A stretch of DNA of 64,000 nt from DASRWI01 sp035654655 (GCA_035654655.1 DASRWI010000005.1:21805-85804), one strand, 5' to 3'; shown: positions 1-9,223, counted from the first letter of the stretch. The notes: generated by a model from the letters alone, not told the origin. Numbers and translations: made by a program.

Positions 1-702
1 TTAGTAGGAATATACACTGCTCCGTCAGAGACATTTCAAAAAATTTCTTATGAGAAACCAAAACACTCAGATTGGCTAATACCATTAGCTGTAATTCTGG
101 TTGTAGTGATAGCATCTTTTATCATCAAGATGAATAATCCTGAAATAAAGGATAAAATGATGTCTGCCCAAGTAGAAAAGCAGGAAAAAGCAATTGACGA
201 GATGGTGAAACAGGGAAAATTAGACCCTGACAAAGCTGAGCAGCAGAAGGAAAGTGTAAACAAAATGATGACTGGTCCTCTGGCAATGGTAATTGGCTCA
301 TTAGGTATTATAGTCAATTATTGTCTTGTATTTTTTGTTCTTGCTGGAATCATCTTCTTGTTTGCACGGTTTGTTTTTAAGGGAAGTGGTACATACACGC
401 ACGCTCTTATAGCTAATTCATTGACTAACTATATTGCAATGATAGGTGTAATAATTGCCTTAATTTTGTCAATTTATATGGTAAAACCTTTCAATGATGT
501 TAATGCAAATAATTTTGCAGGACTTAAGGGTTTTGGAGGTTTCGGTTTAAATTTAATCGATATCTTCGGAATTTGGGCAAATATTGTGTATATAATAGGA
601 TTAAAAAAATTATTTAAATTAAATAGTGCTATTGGCATTGGTATTGTAGTATTTGTCATTTGGATTCTATTAAAGTACGTTGGATATGCTTTTGCAAGTT
701 AG
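1..702 (+). CDS. YIP1 family integral membrane protein (5' end cut by window)
   Basis: The reading frame is open from base 1 to the TAG at 700-702, so the true start lies upstream of the window; the GTG at 106 is only an internal codon. 233 residues are visible. The first visible residues (TAPSETFQKI, then a lysine-rich stretch and a hydrophobic helix around codons 25-42) resemble the opening of bacterial YIP1-domain proteins. A Lys/Glu-rich soluble loop follows, then about four more hydrophobic helices, which is the usual YIP1 layout. Bacterial YIP1 proteins are membrane proteins of unknown function. A long hairpin just after the stop probably ends the transcript. The family call is from general layout; the membrane location is clear. 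Confidence 0.7.
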   Translation, partial: LVGIYTAPSETFQKISYEKPKHSDWLIPLAVILVVVIASFIIKMNNPEIKDKMMSAQVEKQEKAIDEMVKQGKLDPDKAEQQKESVNKMMTGPLAMVIGSLGIIVNYCLVFFVLAGIIFLFARFVFKGSGTYTHALIANSLTNYIAMIGVIIALILSIYMVKPFNDVNANNFAGLKGFGGFGLNLIDIFGIWANIVYIIGLKKLFKLNSAIGIGIVVFVIWILLKYVGYAFAS

Positions 703-709
703 AGTATAA

Positions 710-740
710 ATTAGGATAGAGCATCAAGCTCTATCCTAAT
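710..740. terminator. Strong hairpin after the YIP1-like gene
   Basis: A perfect 13-bp stem (710-722 with 728-740) closes a 5-base loop 8 bases after the stop codon. No long T-run follows, so it is either a weak intrinsic terminator or a 3' stabilising hairpin. Confidence 0.5.
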
Positions 741-845
741 CCTATCATTTCAGCAGGTTACTTCGCTTGTACATTTCAGAAAGCTTTTGAAAAAACATAT
801 TTTTTAGATAATTTAACTCCTAAATACATTTATAGATGAGATTTT

Positions 846-3059
846 ATGTTTGAAAAAGAAATAAAATTTATTAGTGATTATAGCCTTAACAAAGTGAGAA
901 ATGAGGGTCAAAGTATAACCTTTGAAAAATTATCCAAATTAGAATTACATCCCGCTATTTTACAGTTTATTTCTTCTGAATTAGATTATTTAATAACTGA
1001 TGATAGAAAAAGGCTGCTTCAAAGGTCTTTATTTGATTATTCCGGTTCTGCAATTTCAAACTATTTTAATCTTATTTCACAAGAAATAAAAAAAACAAAA
1101 AAAGTTCCTGTTGAAGATATTATGAAACTGATTATGCAGGCAACATCTTTTAATGCAAATTACGTCTGCAGACCAAGATGGACATTGATGAAGCTTATAT
1201 TTAATGATGCTGAAAGCAAAAATATTGAAGAAATAAAACAACTGCTGAACTATTCTTATTATTATGATTATCTGAAAGATATTTTAAATGACGTTTTAGA
1301 TAAAGTAAATTCATTTACCATAAGCAGCAAAGATTTTGAAAATTTAATTAAGAAAATTGACCAGGAATTATTTTCGATAAAGGGGAATGATTTTATTGAG
1401 AATGCAATAGATTCAATTGCTGATTTTTATAATGAAGGAGAATCTTCTAAGAATAAAATTCCATTTGTTTGTTTAGAGACATTTTTAAGAGAGAAGTTTC
1501 TCACAGATTATATTACAAAAATAAAAGAGTTGCTTCCTGTAGAAGTTAAACCAAGATTTACAATAGATGAGTTTAAAGATGTACTTGTAAGTATCAGTTT
1601 AACTTTTAGAGGAACCTCTACTGAAATTGAAAATGAAGCTCAATCGTATGATGAAATGCTAATAGATACTGAAATGGAAGGTGGGATAGAAGAAATATAT
1701 GAACCCGAACCTTTAATTGAATCCGAACTAATAACTGAACCTGAAACAATTGTTGAACCAGAGCCTGAAATTATTAAAGAACCTGAAGTACCAGAAGTTA
1801 AGGAAGAGCCTGCGATTGTTCCAGAAGTTAAGGAAGAGCCTGCGATTGTTCCAGAAGTGAAACAAGAAGAAGTTATTATTCCTGAACCTGAACCAGAGAT
1901 GAAAAGTCAGGAAATAAATTCTGAACCTATTAAGGCAGAAGAAATTGCACCTGTTCAAATTGATGAAGAAGAAAAACTTGAACCGGTTAAGGAAGAAGTT
2001 AAACCTGAACCGATTAGTCTTTCTGTTAAAGAAGAAAAAGAAATTCCAAAAGCTCCTGAAATAAAAGTTGAGCCTGTTAAAGAAGAAATTAAACCAGAAG
2101 AAATAATTGAGCCTATAAAAGAGGAAGTAAAACCTGAACCAATTATAGAGAAAGCTAAACCAATTTCTGCACAGGAAGAGATAAAAAAAGAAATCCCAAA
2201 AATTCCTGAAGAAAAAGTCGAAGCGGTTAAGGACAAAGAAGTTAACCTTGAAACCGAAAAAGTTGATTTTAAACCAGAACCTATAGAAGAACAGGTAAAA
2301 CCAGAGCCTACAAAAGTAGAAGTAAAGCCTGAAGTACCAAAGACTCCTGAAAAGAAACCGGAAGCTCCTAAAGAACCTGAAATAAAAAGACCTGAACCTC
2401 CTAAACAGCCGGAGATAAAGAAACCTGAGCCAAAGAAGGATCCTGAAATTAAAAAACAGGAACCTCCTAAGCCCGAGATCAAAAAACCTGAACCACAAAA
2501 ACCTCAGGAAGTTATAAAACAGGAACCAACTAAAGTTCAGGAAGTTAGAAGACCAGAACCTTCTAAACCTCCTGTTAAAACTTCAGTTCAACAGCCGGTG
2601 AAGAAGGAAAGAAAAATTGATAAGGACTTTCCATTAGGTTATGATTTTACTTTAAGAATGAGGTCTGAACCGGAAAAATTCAGTATTAATTTTGGTCCGA
2701 AGAAATCAGAAGAAGATTTTAATTATGAAGAGAATTGGGTTGAAGGAAAAGTTCCTTCCAAACAAAAAGAAGATTCGATTGAAAAAGATAATTTAAGTTT
2801 CAGCAAAGCTGAAAATGAAAAATATGAAGACTTGCTTGACAATTTTTCAAAGAAAGATATAAAAAAAATAATTAGTTCTATCTTTAATGAAGATGACAAA
2901 GATTTTTATGATACTATGCGAAAAATTTCTCAATGCGAAAACTATGAAAGCTGTACAGAAATATTGAAGGAAGTTTATCAGACTTATAAAGTTAATCCTT
3001 ATTCAAGCGAAGGTATTAAATTAACAAATGGTGTTTCTAATTTTTTTAATCAGAGATAA
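846..3059 (+). CDS. Large Pro/Glu/Lys-rich protein of unknown function, adjacent to obg
   Basis: 737 residues with no signal peptide and no membrane helix, so probably cytoplasmic. Three parts can be seen. Residues 1 to about 275 are alpha-helical-looking and of normal composition. Residues of about 280-595 form a low-complexity linker built from short Pro-Glu-Lys-Val units (EPEPE, VKEEP, KKPEP types). Residues of about 600-737 form a second ordinary domain ending in a helical segment. The linker contains an exact 30-bp tandem duplication at 1791-1850. Its stop is only 2 bases before the obg start, so the two are very likely co-transcribed. I do not recognise either end domain. The extended charged linker suggests a tether between two folded parts. 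Confidence 0.85.
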   Translation: MFEKEIKFISDYSLNKVRNEGQSITFEKLSKLELHPAILQFISSELDYLITDDRKRLLQRSLFDYSGSAISNYFNLISQEIKKTKKVPVEDIMKLIMQATSFNANYVCRPRWTLMKLIFNDAESKNIEEIKQLLNYSYYYDYLKDILNDVLDKVNSFTISSKDFENLIKKIDQELFSIKGNDFIENAIDSIADFYNEGESSKNKIPFVCLETFLREKFLTDYITKIKELLPVEVKPRFTIDEFKDVLVSISLTFRGTSTEIENEAQSYDEMLIDTEMEGGIEEIYEPEPLIESELITEPETIVEPEPEIIKEPEVPEVKEEPAIVPEVKEEPAIVPEVKQEEVIIPEPEPEMKSQEINSEPIKAEEIAPVQIDEEEKLEPVKEEVKPEPISLSVKEEKEIPKAPEIKVEPVKEEIKPEEIIEPIKEEVKPEPIIEKAKPISAQEEIKKEIPKIPEEKVEAVKDKEVNLETEKVDFKPEPIEEQVKPEPTKVEVKPEVPKTPEKKPEAPKEPEIKRPEPPKQPEIKKPEPKKDPEIKKQEPPKPEIKKPEPQKPQEVIKQEPTKVQEVRRPEPSKPPVKTSVQQPVKKERKIDKDFPLGYDFTLRMRSEPEKFSINFGPKKSEEDFNYEENWVEGKVPSKQKEDSIEKDNLSFSKAENEKYEDLLDNFSKKDIKKIISSIFNEDDKDFYDTMRKISQCENYESCTEILKEVYQTYKVNPYSSEGIKLTNGVSNFFNQR
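1791..1859 (+). repeat. Exact 30-bp tandem repeat inside the Pro/Glu-rich linker
   Basis: Bases 1791-1820 are repeated exactly at 1821-1850, and the first nine bases of a third copy follow. The unit encodes ten residues, so the frame is kept. The absence of any divergence between the copies points to a recent slippage or recombination event. Confidence 0.9.
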
Positions 3060-3061
3060 AA

Positions 3062-4057
3062 ATGTTTATTGACTATGCTGAAATTCAAGTTAAATCAGGT
3101 AATGGTGGTAATGGAGCTGTTACTTTTAGAAGAGAAAAATATGTTCCGAAAGGTGGACCCTCAGGAGGAAACGGTGGTAACGGCGGAAGTGTAATTTTTG
3201 AAGCTCATCCTAATTTAACTACGCTTTTAGATTTTAATTATAAAAGAATTTATAATGCAGGTAACGGTGACCCTGGAGGTAATTCGTTAAAGGATGGTAA
3301 GAATGGAAAAGATGTTATAATAAAAGTTCCTATTGGTACGGTTATAAAAGATGCGGAGACAGATGAAGTTATTGCTGACCTTGATAAGGTAGGAAAAACT
3401 TACGTGGCTGTAAAGGGTGGAAAAGGTGGAAAAGGTAATAGTAACTTTGCCACTCCAACTAAACAAACTCCAAGATATGCTGAACCTGGAAGGCCTGGTG
3501 AAGTAAGAAAGTTAGTTCTTGAATTAAAGCTTATTGCAGATGTTGGCCTTGTTGGATTTCCAAATGCAGGGAAGTCTACCTTAATTTCAACTATATCATC
3601 CGCAAAACCAAAAATAGCCGATTATCCATTTACTACACTTGAACCTAACCTTGGAATAGTCAAGTATAAAGATTATCAGAGTCTTACAGTGGCTGATATT
3701 CCCGGAATTATTGAAGGTGCGGCTGAAGGTAAAGGTTTAGGGTTGGAATTTCTTCGCCATATCGAAAGAACAAAAATTTTGTTGATAATGATAGATGTAA
3801 CTTCAGAAAATTATCAGAAAGATTATAAAATTCTTTTAAATGAATTAAAAAATTATAGTGAACTTCTGGCTGAAAAAACAAAAATCATTGCTTTCTCAAA
3901 AGCTGATTTAGTTGATGAAGAAGAATTAAAAAAAGTTAAAAAAAGAAAAATCAGGGGAGTTGATGAAAAGCCGCTAATATTTTCTGCAGCAAGTAATTTT
4001 GGAATACAAGAACTACTTGATTTTCTTTGGATGAAGCTGAATAAAGAGGAAAAATAA
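3062..4057 (+). CDS. obg: GTPase Obg/CgtA, ribosome assembly
   Basis: 331 residues. The N-terminal Obg fold (about 1-158) has the typical glycine-rich loops. The G domain follows with G1 GFPNAGKST at residues 165-173, the switch region DYPFTT, G3 DIPGIIEGA, an NKxD-type motif reading SKAD, and a G5 serine-alanine. Obg binds the large ribosomal subunit precursor and links its assembly to guanine nucleotide levels. The protein ends straight after the G domain and lacks the C-terminal OCT domain of Gram-positive Obg, which is common in other phyla. It follows the Pro/Glu-rich gene with a 2-base gap. Confidence 0.97.
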   Translation: MFIDYAEIQVKSGNGGNGAVTFRREKYVPKGGPSGGNGGNGGSVIFEAHPNLTTLLDFNYKRIYNAGNGDPGGNSLKDGKNGKDVIIKVPIGTVIKDAETDEVIADLDKVGKTYVAVKGGKGGKGNSNFATPTKQTPRYAEPGRPGEVRKLVLELKLIADVGLVGFPNAGKSTLISTISSAKPKIADYPFTTLEPNLGIVKYKDYQSLTVADIPGIIEGAAEGKGLGLEFLRHIERTKILLIMIDVTSENYQKDYKILLNELKNYSELLAEKTKIIAFSKADLVDEEELKKVKKRKIRGVDEKPLIFSAASNFGIQELLDFLWMKLNKEEK

Positions 4058-4165
4058 CCTGCCTTAAGTGTTATTATATAATACTTCGAAAAGAATTATA
4101 TTTGATTATAGTTATTCTCAACTTTAATCCTTTTAACTATATTAAGTCAATTAAATGGAGTTTTA

Positions 4166-5005
4166 ATGAAAACAATAAAGTATTTGATATTAAGCGTTTT
4201 TATAGCCGCCTCTTCAGTATTTTATTCTTGCGATTCAAATATTAATATTTTTTCAAAGGCTGATGATGTAAAATTAGGTCAACAGGTAGATGCTGAAATG
4301 AGAGCTAATCCCTCAGAGTATCCAATTTACCATGGTGATCCTTCAGTAAAATCGTATATAACAACAAAGATATTTAATGAAATTTTAGCTTCTCCTAAAA
4401 TTGAAAACAAAAATGTTTTTAATTATCAAATGGAGCTTTTGGATAAGCCTGATGAATTAAACGCCTTTGCAGTCCCAGGAGGTTATCTTTATGTTTATAC
4501 CGGGCTGTTAAAATATTTGGACTCTGAAGCCGCATTAGCTGGCGTTATAGGGCACGAAATTGCTCACGCTGAACGCAGACACGCAACTCAAAGAATGACA
4601 GAGTACTATGGTGTTTCTGTTCTTTTGGGATTTGTATTAGGAGAAAATCCAAGCCAGATAGAAGAAATAGCAGCTAATTTATTAGTCGGTTTAGCTTTTC
4701 TAAAGAATAGCAGAAGCGATGAAGATGAAGCTGATGAATATTCATTTAAATATTTACAAGATACCCGTTTTTATCCGGGAGGAGTTAAATTCTTCTTTGA
4801 GAAAATGAGAGACGAAGGGTTAATTAGTTCAAACTCAAGCAGTATAGAAACCTTTTTATCTACACATCCTGACCCTATTGCCCGTATAAGCAGTACTAAC
4901 CAAAGACTTCAAAGCGCAGGCATAACAGTAAAGGATTGGAAAAGCAGCGGAACTGATATTTTTAGAGATGAGTATCTAACAAATATTAGAAATAAAATAA
5001 ATTAA
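4166..5005 (+). CDS. M48 family zinc metallopeptidase, probable lipoprotein
   Basis: 279 residues. A hydrophobic leader ends in a cysteine at about residue 22 (FYSC), a plausible lipobox. The M48 zinc motif HEIAH is at residues 130-134, and a downstream acidic segment (SDEDEADEYS) supplies the third zinc ligand. Just before the HExxH, the segment NAFAVPGGYLYVYTGLL is typical of the BepA/LoiP-like periplasmic M48 group, which clears misfolded outer-membrane proteins. The C-terminal THPDPIARI segment is also characteristic. The gene stands alone, 108 bases after obg, and the tRNA follows. The peptidase call is firm; the substrate is unknown. Confidence 0.93.
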   Translation: MKTIKYLILSVFIAASSVFYSCDSNINIFSKADDVKLGQQVDAEMRANPSEYPIYHGDPSVKSYITTKIFNEILASPKIENKNVFNYQMELLDKPDELNAFAVPGGYLYVYTGLLKYLDSEAALAGVIGHEIAHAERRHATQRMTEYYGVSVLLGFVLGENPSQIEEIAANLLVGLAFLKNSRSDEDEADEYSFKYLQDTRFYPGGVKFFFEKMRDEGLISSNSSSIETFLSTHPDPIARISSTNQRLQSAGITVKDWKSSGTDIFRDEYLTNIRNKIN

Positions 5006-5061
5006 TGTTTTGATTGTTTTGGGATTTGTTGATATATTTACAGGCTAAAATTGAACTTGCT

Positions 5062-5135
5062 GGCGGGGTAGCTCAGTAGGTCAGAGCAGTGGAATCATAA
5101 TCCACGTGTCGGGGGTTCAAATCCCTCCCCCGCTA
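5062..5135 (+). tRNA. tRNA with CAT anticodon (elongator Met, or Ile2)
   Basis: A full cloverleaf can be drawn by eye. The 7-bp acceptor stem is 5062-5068 with 5128-5134 (one G-U at the end), and the discriminator base is A at 5135. The 5-bp anticodon stem GTGGA/TCCAC closes the loop ATCATAA, giving anticodon CAT. The T arm is GGGGG TTCAAAT CCCTC. The anticodon stem lacks the three consecutive G-C pairs of initiator tRNA, so this is elongator Met, or the Ile tRNA whose C34 is modified to lysidine. CCA is not encoded. secG starts 23 bases downstream. Confidence 0.95.
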
Positions 5136-5158
5136 CTAAATTAAGGAGTTATTAAATT

Positions 5159-5509
5159 ATGTATACTTTATTGGTATTTTTGACAACTATTATTGCTGTA
5201 TTGTTAATAATAATGGTGCTTTTACAGTCAAGTAAAGGCGGCGGTTTAGCAGGAACCTTCGGTGGTGCCGGTATGGGTACTATGTTTGGTTCAAGAAGAA
5301 CAGCGGACTTTTTAAGTAAGGCTACCTGGTGGTTAGGTGGTTCTTTAGCTGTTTTGACTTTAGTTATCAATTTATTCTTTCTGCCAAGCAGATTGACTCC
5401 TCAGCAGCAGGATGAAATTAACAGACGTCAACAGCAGGAACAACAACAGCAACAGCAGCAAGCTCCACAACAGCAAGCTCCGCAGCAGCAGACTCCTGGA
5501 AGACAATAA
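5159..5509 (+). CDS. secG: SecG, protein translocase subunit
   Basis: 116 residues. Two membrane helices (about 2-20 and 55-75) flank the conserved cytoplasmic loop, with LLQSSKGGGLAGTFGG and the GTMFGSRRTADFLSKAT segment typical of SecG. SecG associates with SecYE in the inner membrane and assists export by SecA. The C-terminal 35 residues are mostly glutamine, encoded by CAG/CAA runs at about 5400-5500; this tail is species-specific and probably disordered. An AAGGAG motif about 10 bases upstream supports the start. A tRNA lies directly upstream, so the message may begin at a tRNA processing site. Confidence 0.95.
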   Translation: MYTLLVFLTTIIAVLLIIMVLLQSSKGGGLAGTFGGAGMGTMFGSRRTADFLSKATWWLGGSLAVLTLVINLFFLPSRLTPQQQDEINRRQQQEQQQQQQQAPQQQAPQQQTPGRQ

Positions 5510-5530
5510 TAGCTGAAATTATTTAAAATA

Positions 5531-5563
5531 AAAAAGCACAGATTTTTAATCTGTGCTTTTTTT
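5531..5563. terminator. Bidirectional intrinsic terminator between secG and dacB
   Basis: A stem of about 12-14 bp with a short AT-rich loop is flanked by an A-run on the left and a T-run on the right. It lies between two convergent genes and can serve both strands. Confidence 0.9.
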
Positions 5564-5579
5564 ATAACCTCTACATTTA

Positions 5580-6824
5580 TTAGTTGCTTTGTGCTAATAA
5601 AGTAATTATCTCATCTTCAATATCTTTGTAGTATCCATTCCCGCCTTGTGTAAACTGAAAAATCATACTAATAATTAAATCTTCATTATTATTTTTTGTT
5701 AAATAACCCGAAAGTGAAGTAACACCATTTAATGTCCCGGTTTTACCACAAAATTTATTTTCAGCCAATGTGCCTCTTAATCTGTGTCTTAAAGTGCCAT
5801 CAACACCAGCAATGCTTAATGAAGAATGATAATCTTCAAAATTAGCAAGGTCGAAATACATTTTCTCCAACAAAGATACTATTGAGTTAGTAGTTGTTAA
5901 ATCAAATCTTGAAATTCCTGAACCATCAACAAGATTGGTTCCTTGGGAATAAATTGCATTTTCATCTAAAAAAGTTTTTAAGGCCTGAGTAGCATAAAAG
6001 GCATTCCCTTCAACTCCACTTACTACAGCACCAATTGTTTTAAATAAGCATTCAGCAAGAAAGTTATCACTGTTCTTATTTATTAATTTAACTAAATCTC
6101 TTAACTTTATATTGGCTTCAGTAAGGGGAACAACATTATTCGGAGCTTTGCCTTTGTTTATTACACCTAAAACTGTAATCCCATTAGAAATAAGTTTATC
6201 CTTGAACTTACCAGCCGCATTTAAAGAAGGGTCATCTATTTCTACAAGAACACTTCTTACCCTGCGTCTAATTTTTTGAGTAACGACTTTTCTATTTCTA
6301 TCAACAACTAAAGCTGAAATAGGAGGAAGATTAACATTCGATACTTCATCATCTATCCAATCATCCCTGGTATACACATTGTCAAAATACGTGTCATCTC
6401 CAATAATACTTCCTGTAACTTTGTATATCCCTTTTTTTCTAAGCTCTGATGCCATCAAATCCATATCAGATTCAGAAAAAATTGAATTACCATAACCTTT
6501 TAAATAAATGTTTCCATTAACTACACCATCAGACAAATTTTTATCGTCTGATAAAAGTTTCGTACTGAGTGAAAATTCACCACCCATATAAGATAAGGCT
6601 GCTGCGGTACTATATAGTTTTGTATTTGAAGCAGGAATAAGGGGGACGGTATTGTTAATTTTATAAACAGTGTCTCTTGTTAAAGGATTATAAACTAATA
6701 CGCTATAATTAGTTGTCGAATGAACCCTGGTTAGTACCCCTGATATTTTATCCTGAATTGATTGAGCCTGAATTAAAGAGCTGCTAACTATTAAGACAGA
6801 GACGAGTAATTTTTTTAAAACCAT
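5580..6824 (-). CDS. dacB: D-alanyl-D-alanine carboxypeptidase/endopeptidase, PBP4 (S13) type
   Basis: 414 residues with a signal peptide of about 21 residues. All three active-site motifs of the S13 penicillin-binding proteins are present: SxxK as SNTK at residues 66-69, SxN as SDN, and KTG in CGKTGTL. The large insertion between the first two motifs is typical of PBP4/DacB. The enzyme acts in the periplasm, trimming pentapeptide stems and cleaving peptide cross-links during peptidoglycan remodelling. It is a single gene converging on secG. The 269-base upstream gap shared with the divergent metal ATPase gene must hold both promoters, but I cannot point to one. Confidence 0.94.
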   Translation of the reverse strand: MVLKKLLVSVLIVSSSLIQAQSIQDKISGVLTRVHSTTNYSVLVYNPLTRDTVYKINNTVPLIPASNTKLYSTAAALSYMGGEFSLSTKLLSDDKNLSDGVVNGNIYLKGYGNSIFSESDMDLMASELRKKGIYKVTGSIIGDDTYFDNVYTRDDWIDDEVSNVNLPPISALVVDRNRKVVTQKIRRRVRSVLVEIDDPSLNAAGKFKDKLISNGITVLGVINKGKAPNNVVPLTEANIKLRDLVKLINKNSDNFLAECLFKTIGAVVSGVEGNAFYATQALKTFLDENAIYSQGTNLVDGSGISRFDLTTTNSIVSLLEKMYFDLANFEDYHSSLSIAGVDGTLRHRLRGTLAENKFCGKTGTLNGVTSLSGYLTKNNNEDLIISMIFQFTQGGNGYYKDIEDEIITLLAQSN

Positions 6825-7093
6825 ATCTACGTAAATAAATTTCTAAAAGTGTATAGAACAATAAAATTTACAAATAACTAATTATCAATGTAAAAGAAAA
6901 GGAAGATAAATTTTTACTTACAAAAATTCAGAAATATAAATTAAGTGATATATAATAATGAATCTATAAGTTATTCTTAATATTATAATTTTAAATTAGA
7001 TAGAAAAAGAAGTTATTACAATTTGAAATAAAAAGAAAAAGCAATCAATAATAAGAAAATATTTTATGTAAGATTAAATAAATAGAGATTTAA

Positions 7094-9202
7094 ATGAGCA
7101 AAATGCACGAAGAACATAATCATAGTCAACATCATCACGAGCATCAATCAGATACAACAATAAAGGAAATTAAAAAAGGAGATGCTCACTCAATACATCA
7201 GCATAAAACCATTAAAGATGAGTATAAAAAACATAATGGAAATGGACATGCACACCATGAAGGAATGATTGAAGATTTTAAAAAAAGATTTTGGATATCA
7301 ATAATTCTCACTATTCCTGTGTTAATTCTATCTCCAATGCTGCAAATGTTTGCTGGTCTCCATAATGAACTCAGATTCCCCGGAGATACAATAATCCTTT
7401 TTATATTATCTTCAATAATTTTTGTTTATGGAGGTTATCCTTTCCTTCAGGGATTTGTGAATGAAACAGTGAAAGAAAAGCGGCCTGCTATGATGACCCT
7501 AATAGCAATAGCTATTACAACTGCATACGTTTATAGTTCTCTAATTACATTTGGATTAAAAGGAGAAGATTTCTTTTGGGAGCTTGCTACTTTAATAGAT
7601 ATAATGCTGCTGGGACATTGGATTGAAATGAAGTCTGTAATGAAAGCTTCAAGAGCATTAGAAGAATTAGCTAAACTTCTTCCTTCAGAAGCTCACAAAT
7701 TTTCCGGTGAAAACATAATTGATGTTCCTATTGAAGAACTTATTATTGATGATTTGATTTTAATTAAACCGGGAGAAAAAATTCCTGCCGATAGTGTTGT
7801 TATTGATGGTAAAAGTAATATTAATGAGTCAATGCTTACAGGAGAATCAAAACCGGTTCAAAAACAAAAAGATGATGTTGTAATAGGAGGGTCAATTAAT
7901 GGAGAAGGTTCATTAAAAGTTAAAGTATCAAAATTAGGGAAAGATTCTTTCTTATCTCAAGTTATTAAACTCGTAGAAGAGGCACAGAAAAGTAAATCCC
8001 GCACACAAAATCTTGCAGATAGGGCAGCCTTTTGGCTAACTATCTTAGCTTTGGCCTCAGGTATTATTACCTTCTTTGTCTGGAACTTTCTAATCACCAG
8101 TAGTGCGGCTTTTGCATTGGAGAGAACAGTAACGGTAATGGTTATCGCTTGTCCTCATGCTTTAGGTTTGGCAGTACCACTTGTAGTAAGTGTATCAACA
8201 AGTCTTGCTGCACGAAATGGATTTCTTATCAGAAACAGAGCTGCCTTTGAATCTGCACGAATAATGGATGCAGTTGTTTTTGATAAAACGGGAACATTAA
8301 CTAAAGGTGAGTTTGGAGTAAATGAAGTCTTAACATATAATAATTTTAACAAAGAGGAAGTAATAGATTTAGCTGCTGCCCTTGAGGCTCATTCTCAACA
8401 CCCCATTGCTCAAGGAATTGTTTCTGCATCCAAAAATAAAAAGGAAGCTCAAGAATTTAATTCTATTACCGGAAAAGGGATTGAGGGTGTTGTTGATAAT
8501 AAAAATATTAAAGTTGTAAGCCCCGGGTATTTAATAGAAAATAAAATTTTGTATTCTGAAGATGAGATACAAAAACTTCAGGAAAGAGGTAATACAGTTG
8601 TATTCTTATTAGTGGAGAACAAAGTTGCAGGAGCTATATCATTGGGAGACATTATCAGAGAAGAATCTAAAGAAGCAATTAGAAGTCTTCACGAGCTAGG
8701 TGTTAAAGTTTATATGTTAACAGGGGATAATAAAAGTACTGCAAAGTGTGTTGCCGATGAGTTAGGTATAGATGAATATATAGCCGAAGTATTACCTCAT
8801 CAAAAAACAGATAAAATAAAAGAAATTCAACAAAAAGGTTATAAAACAGCAATGACCGGAGATGGTGTCAATGATGCTCCTGCTCTTGCACAGGCTGATA
8901 TTGGAATTGCAATTGGAGCGGGTTCTGATGTTGCAGTTGAAACTGCAGATATAGTATTAATTAGAAGTAATCCGAATGATATTCCTGAAATATTGGACCT
9001 TTCGAGAAAAACTTATAAAAAAATGATTCAAAATTTGTGGTGGGCTTTAGGTTACAATATTTTTGCTATTCCATTAGCTGCAGGTGTTTTATATAAAATG
9101 GGGATATTATTAAGTCCTGCATTGGGAGCTGTATTAATGTCATTGAGTACTGTAATAGTTGCCTTAAATGCACAGCTGTTAAGAATAAAAAAACCTTCCT
9201 GA
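7094..9202 (+). CDS. copB: Heavy-metal (copper-type) P1B ATPase with CPH motif
   Basis: 702 residues. The first 55 residues are very His-rich and replace the usual CxxC metal-binding domains. Eight membrane helices are expected. Signature motifs in order: TGES in the actuator domain, CPH in the sixth helix (codons from about 8150), the phosphorylation site DKTGTLTKGE, the nucleotide-binding HP dipeptide (SQHPIAQ), MLTGDN, and the hinge GDGVNDAPALAQAD. The CPH motif and His-rich N-terminus define the CopB (P1B-3) group, generally Cu exporters. No copper regulator or chaperone gene is next to it. A second ATG three codons in (Met4) is an alternative start. The symbol rests on subtype motifs only. 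Confidence 0.93.
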   Translation: MSKMHEEHNHSQHHHEHQSDTTIKEIKKGDAHSIHQHKTIKDEYKKHNGNGHAHHEGMIEDFKKRFWISIILTIPVLILSPMLQMFAGLHNELRFPGDTIILFILSSIIFVYGGYPFLQGFVNETVKEKRPAMMTLIAIAITTAYVYSSLITFGLKGEDFFWELATLIDIMLLGHWIEMKSVMKASRALEELAKLLPSEAHKFSGENIIDVPIEELIIDDLILIKPGEKIPADSVVIDGKSNINESMLTGESKPVQKQKDDVVIGGSINGEGSLKVKVSKLGKDSFLSQVIKLVEEAQKSKSRTQNLADRAAFWLTILALASGIITFFVWNFLITSSAAFALERTVTVMVIACPHALGLAVPLVVSVSTSLAARNGFLIRNRAAFESARIMDAVVFDKTGTLTKGEFGVNEVLTYNNFNKEEVIDLAAALEAHSQHPIAQGIVSASKNKKEAQEFNSITGKGIEGVVDNKNIKVVSPGYLIENKILYSEDEIQKLQERGNTVVFLLVENKVAGAISLGDIIREESKEAIRSLHELGVKVYMLTGDNKSTAKCVADELGIDEYIAEVLPHQKTDKIKEIQQKGYKTAMTGDGVNDAPALAQADIGIAIGAGSDVAVETADIVLIRSNPNDIPEILDLSRKTYKKMIQNLWWALGYNIFAIPLAAGVLYKMGILLSPALGAVLMSLSTVIVALNAQLLRIKKPS

Positions 9203-9223
9203 AAAAGTGTTTGTTTTTTTCTT

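Noticed and set aside
1728..2498. Long open frames on the minus strand opposite the Pro/Glu-rich linker
   Set aside because: They arise from the repetitive codon pattern of the real gene and encode only Phe/Arg- or Ser/Gly-rich low-complexity sequence.
4097..4104. TATATTTG motif resembling the Bacteroidota -7 promoter element (also at 41229-41236)
   Set aside because: In AT-rich DNA this match is expected by chance, and no matching upstream element at the right spacing was found.
5400..5506. CAG/CAA run in secG considered as a mobile or repeat element
   Set aside because: It is an in-frame glutamine tail of SecG with mixed codons, which fits a coding low-complexity tail.
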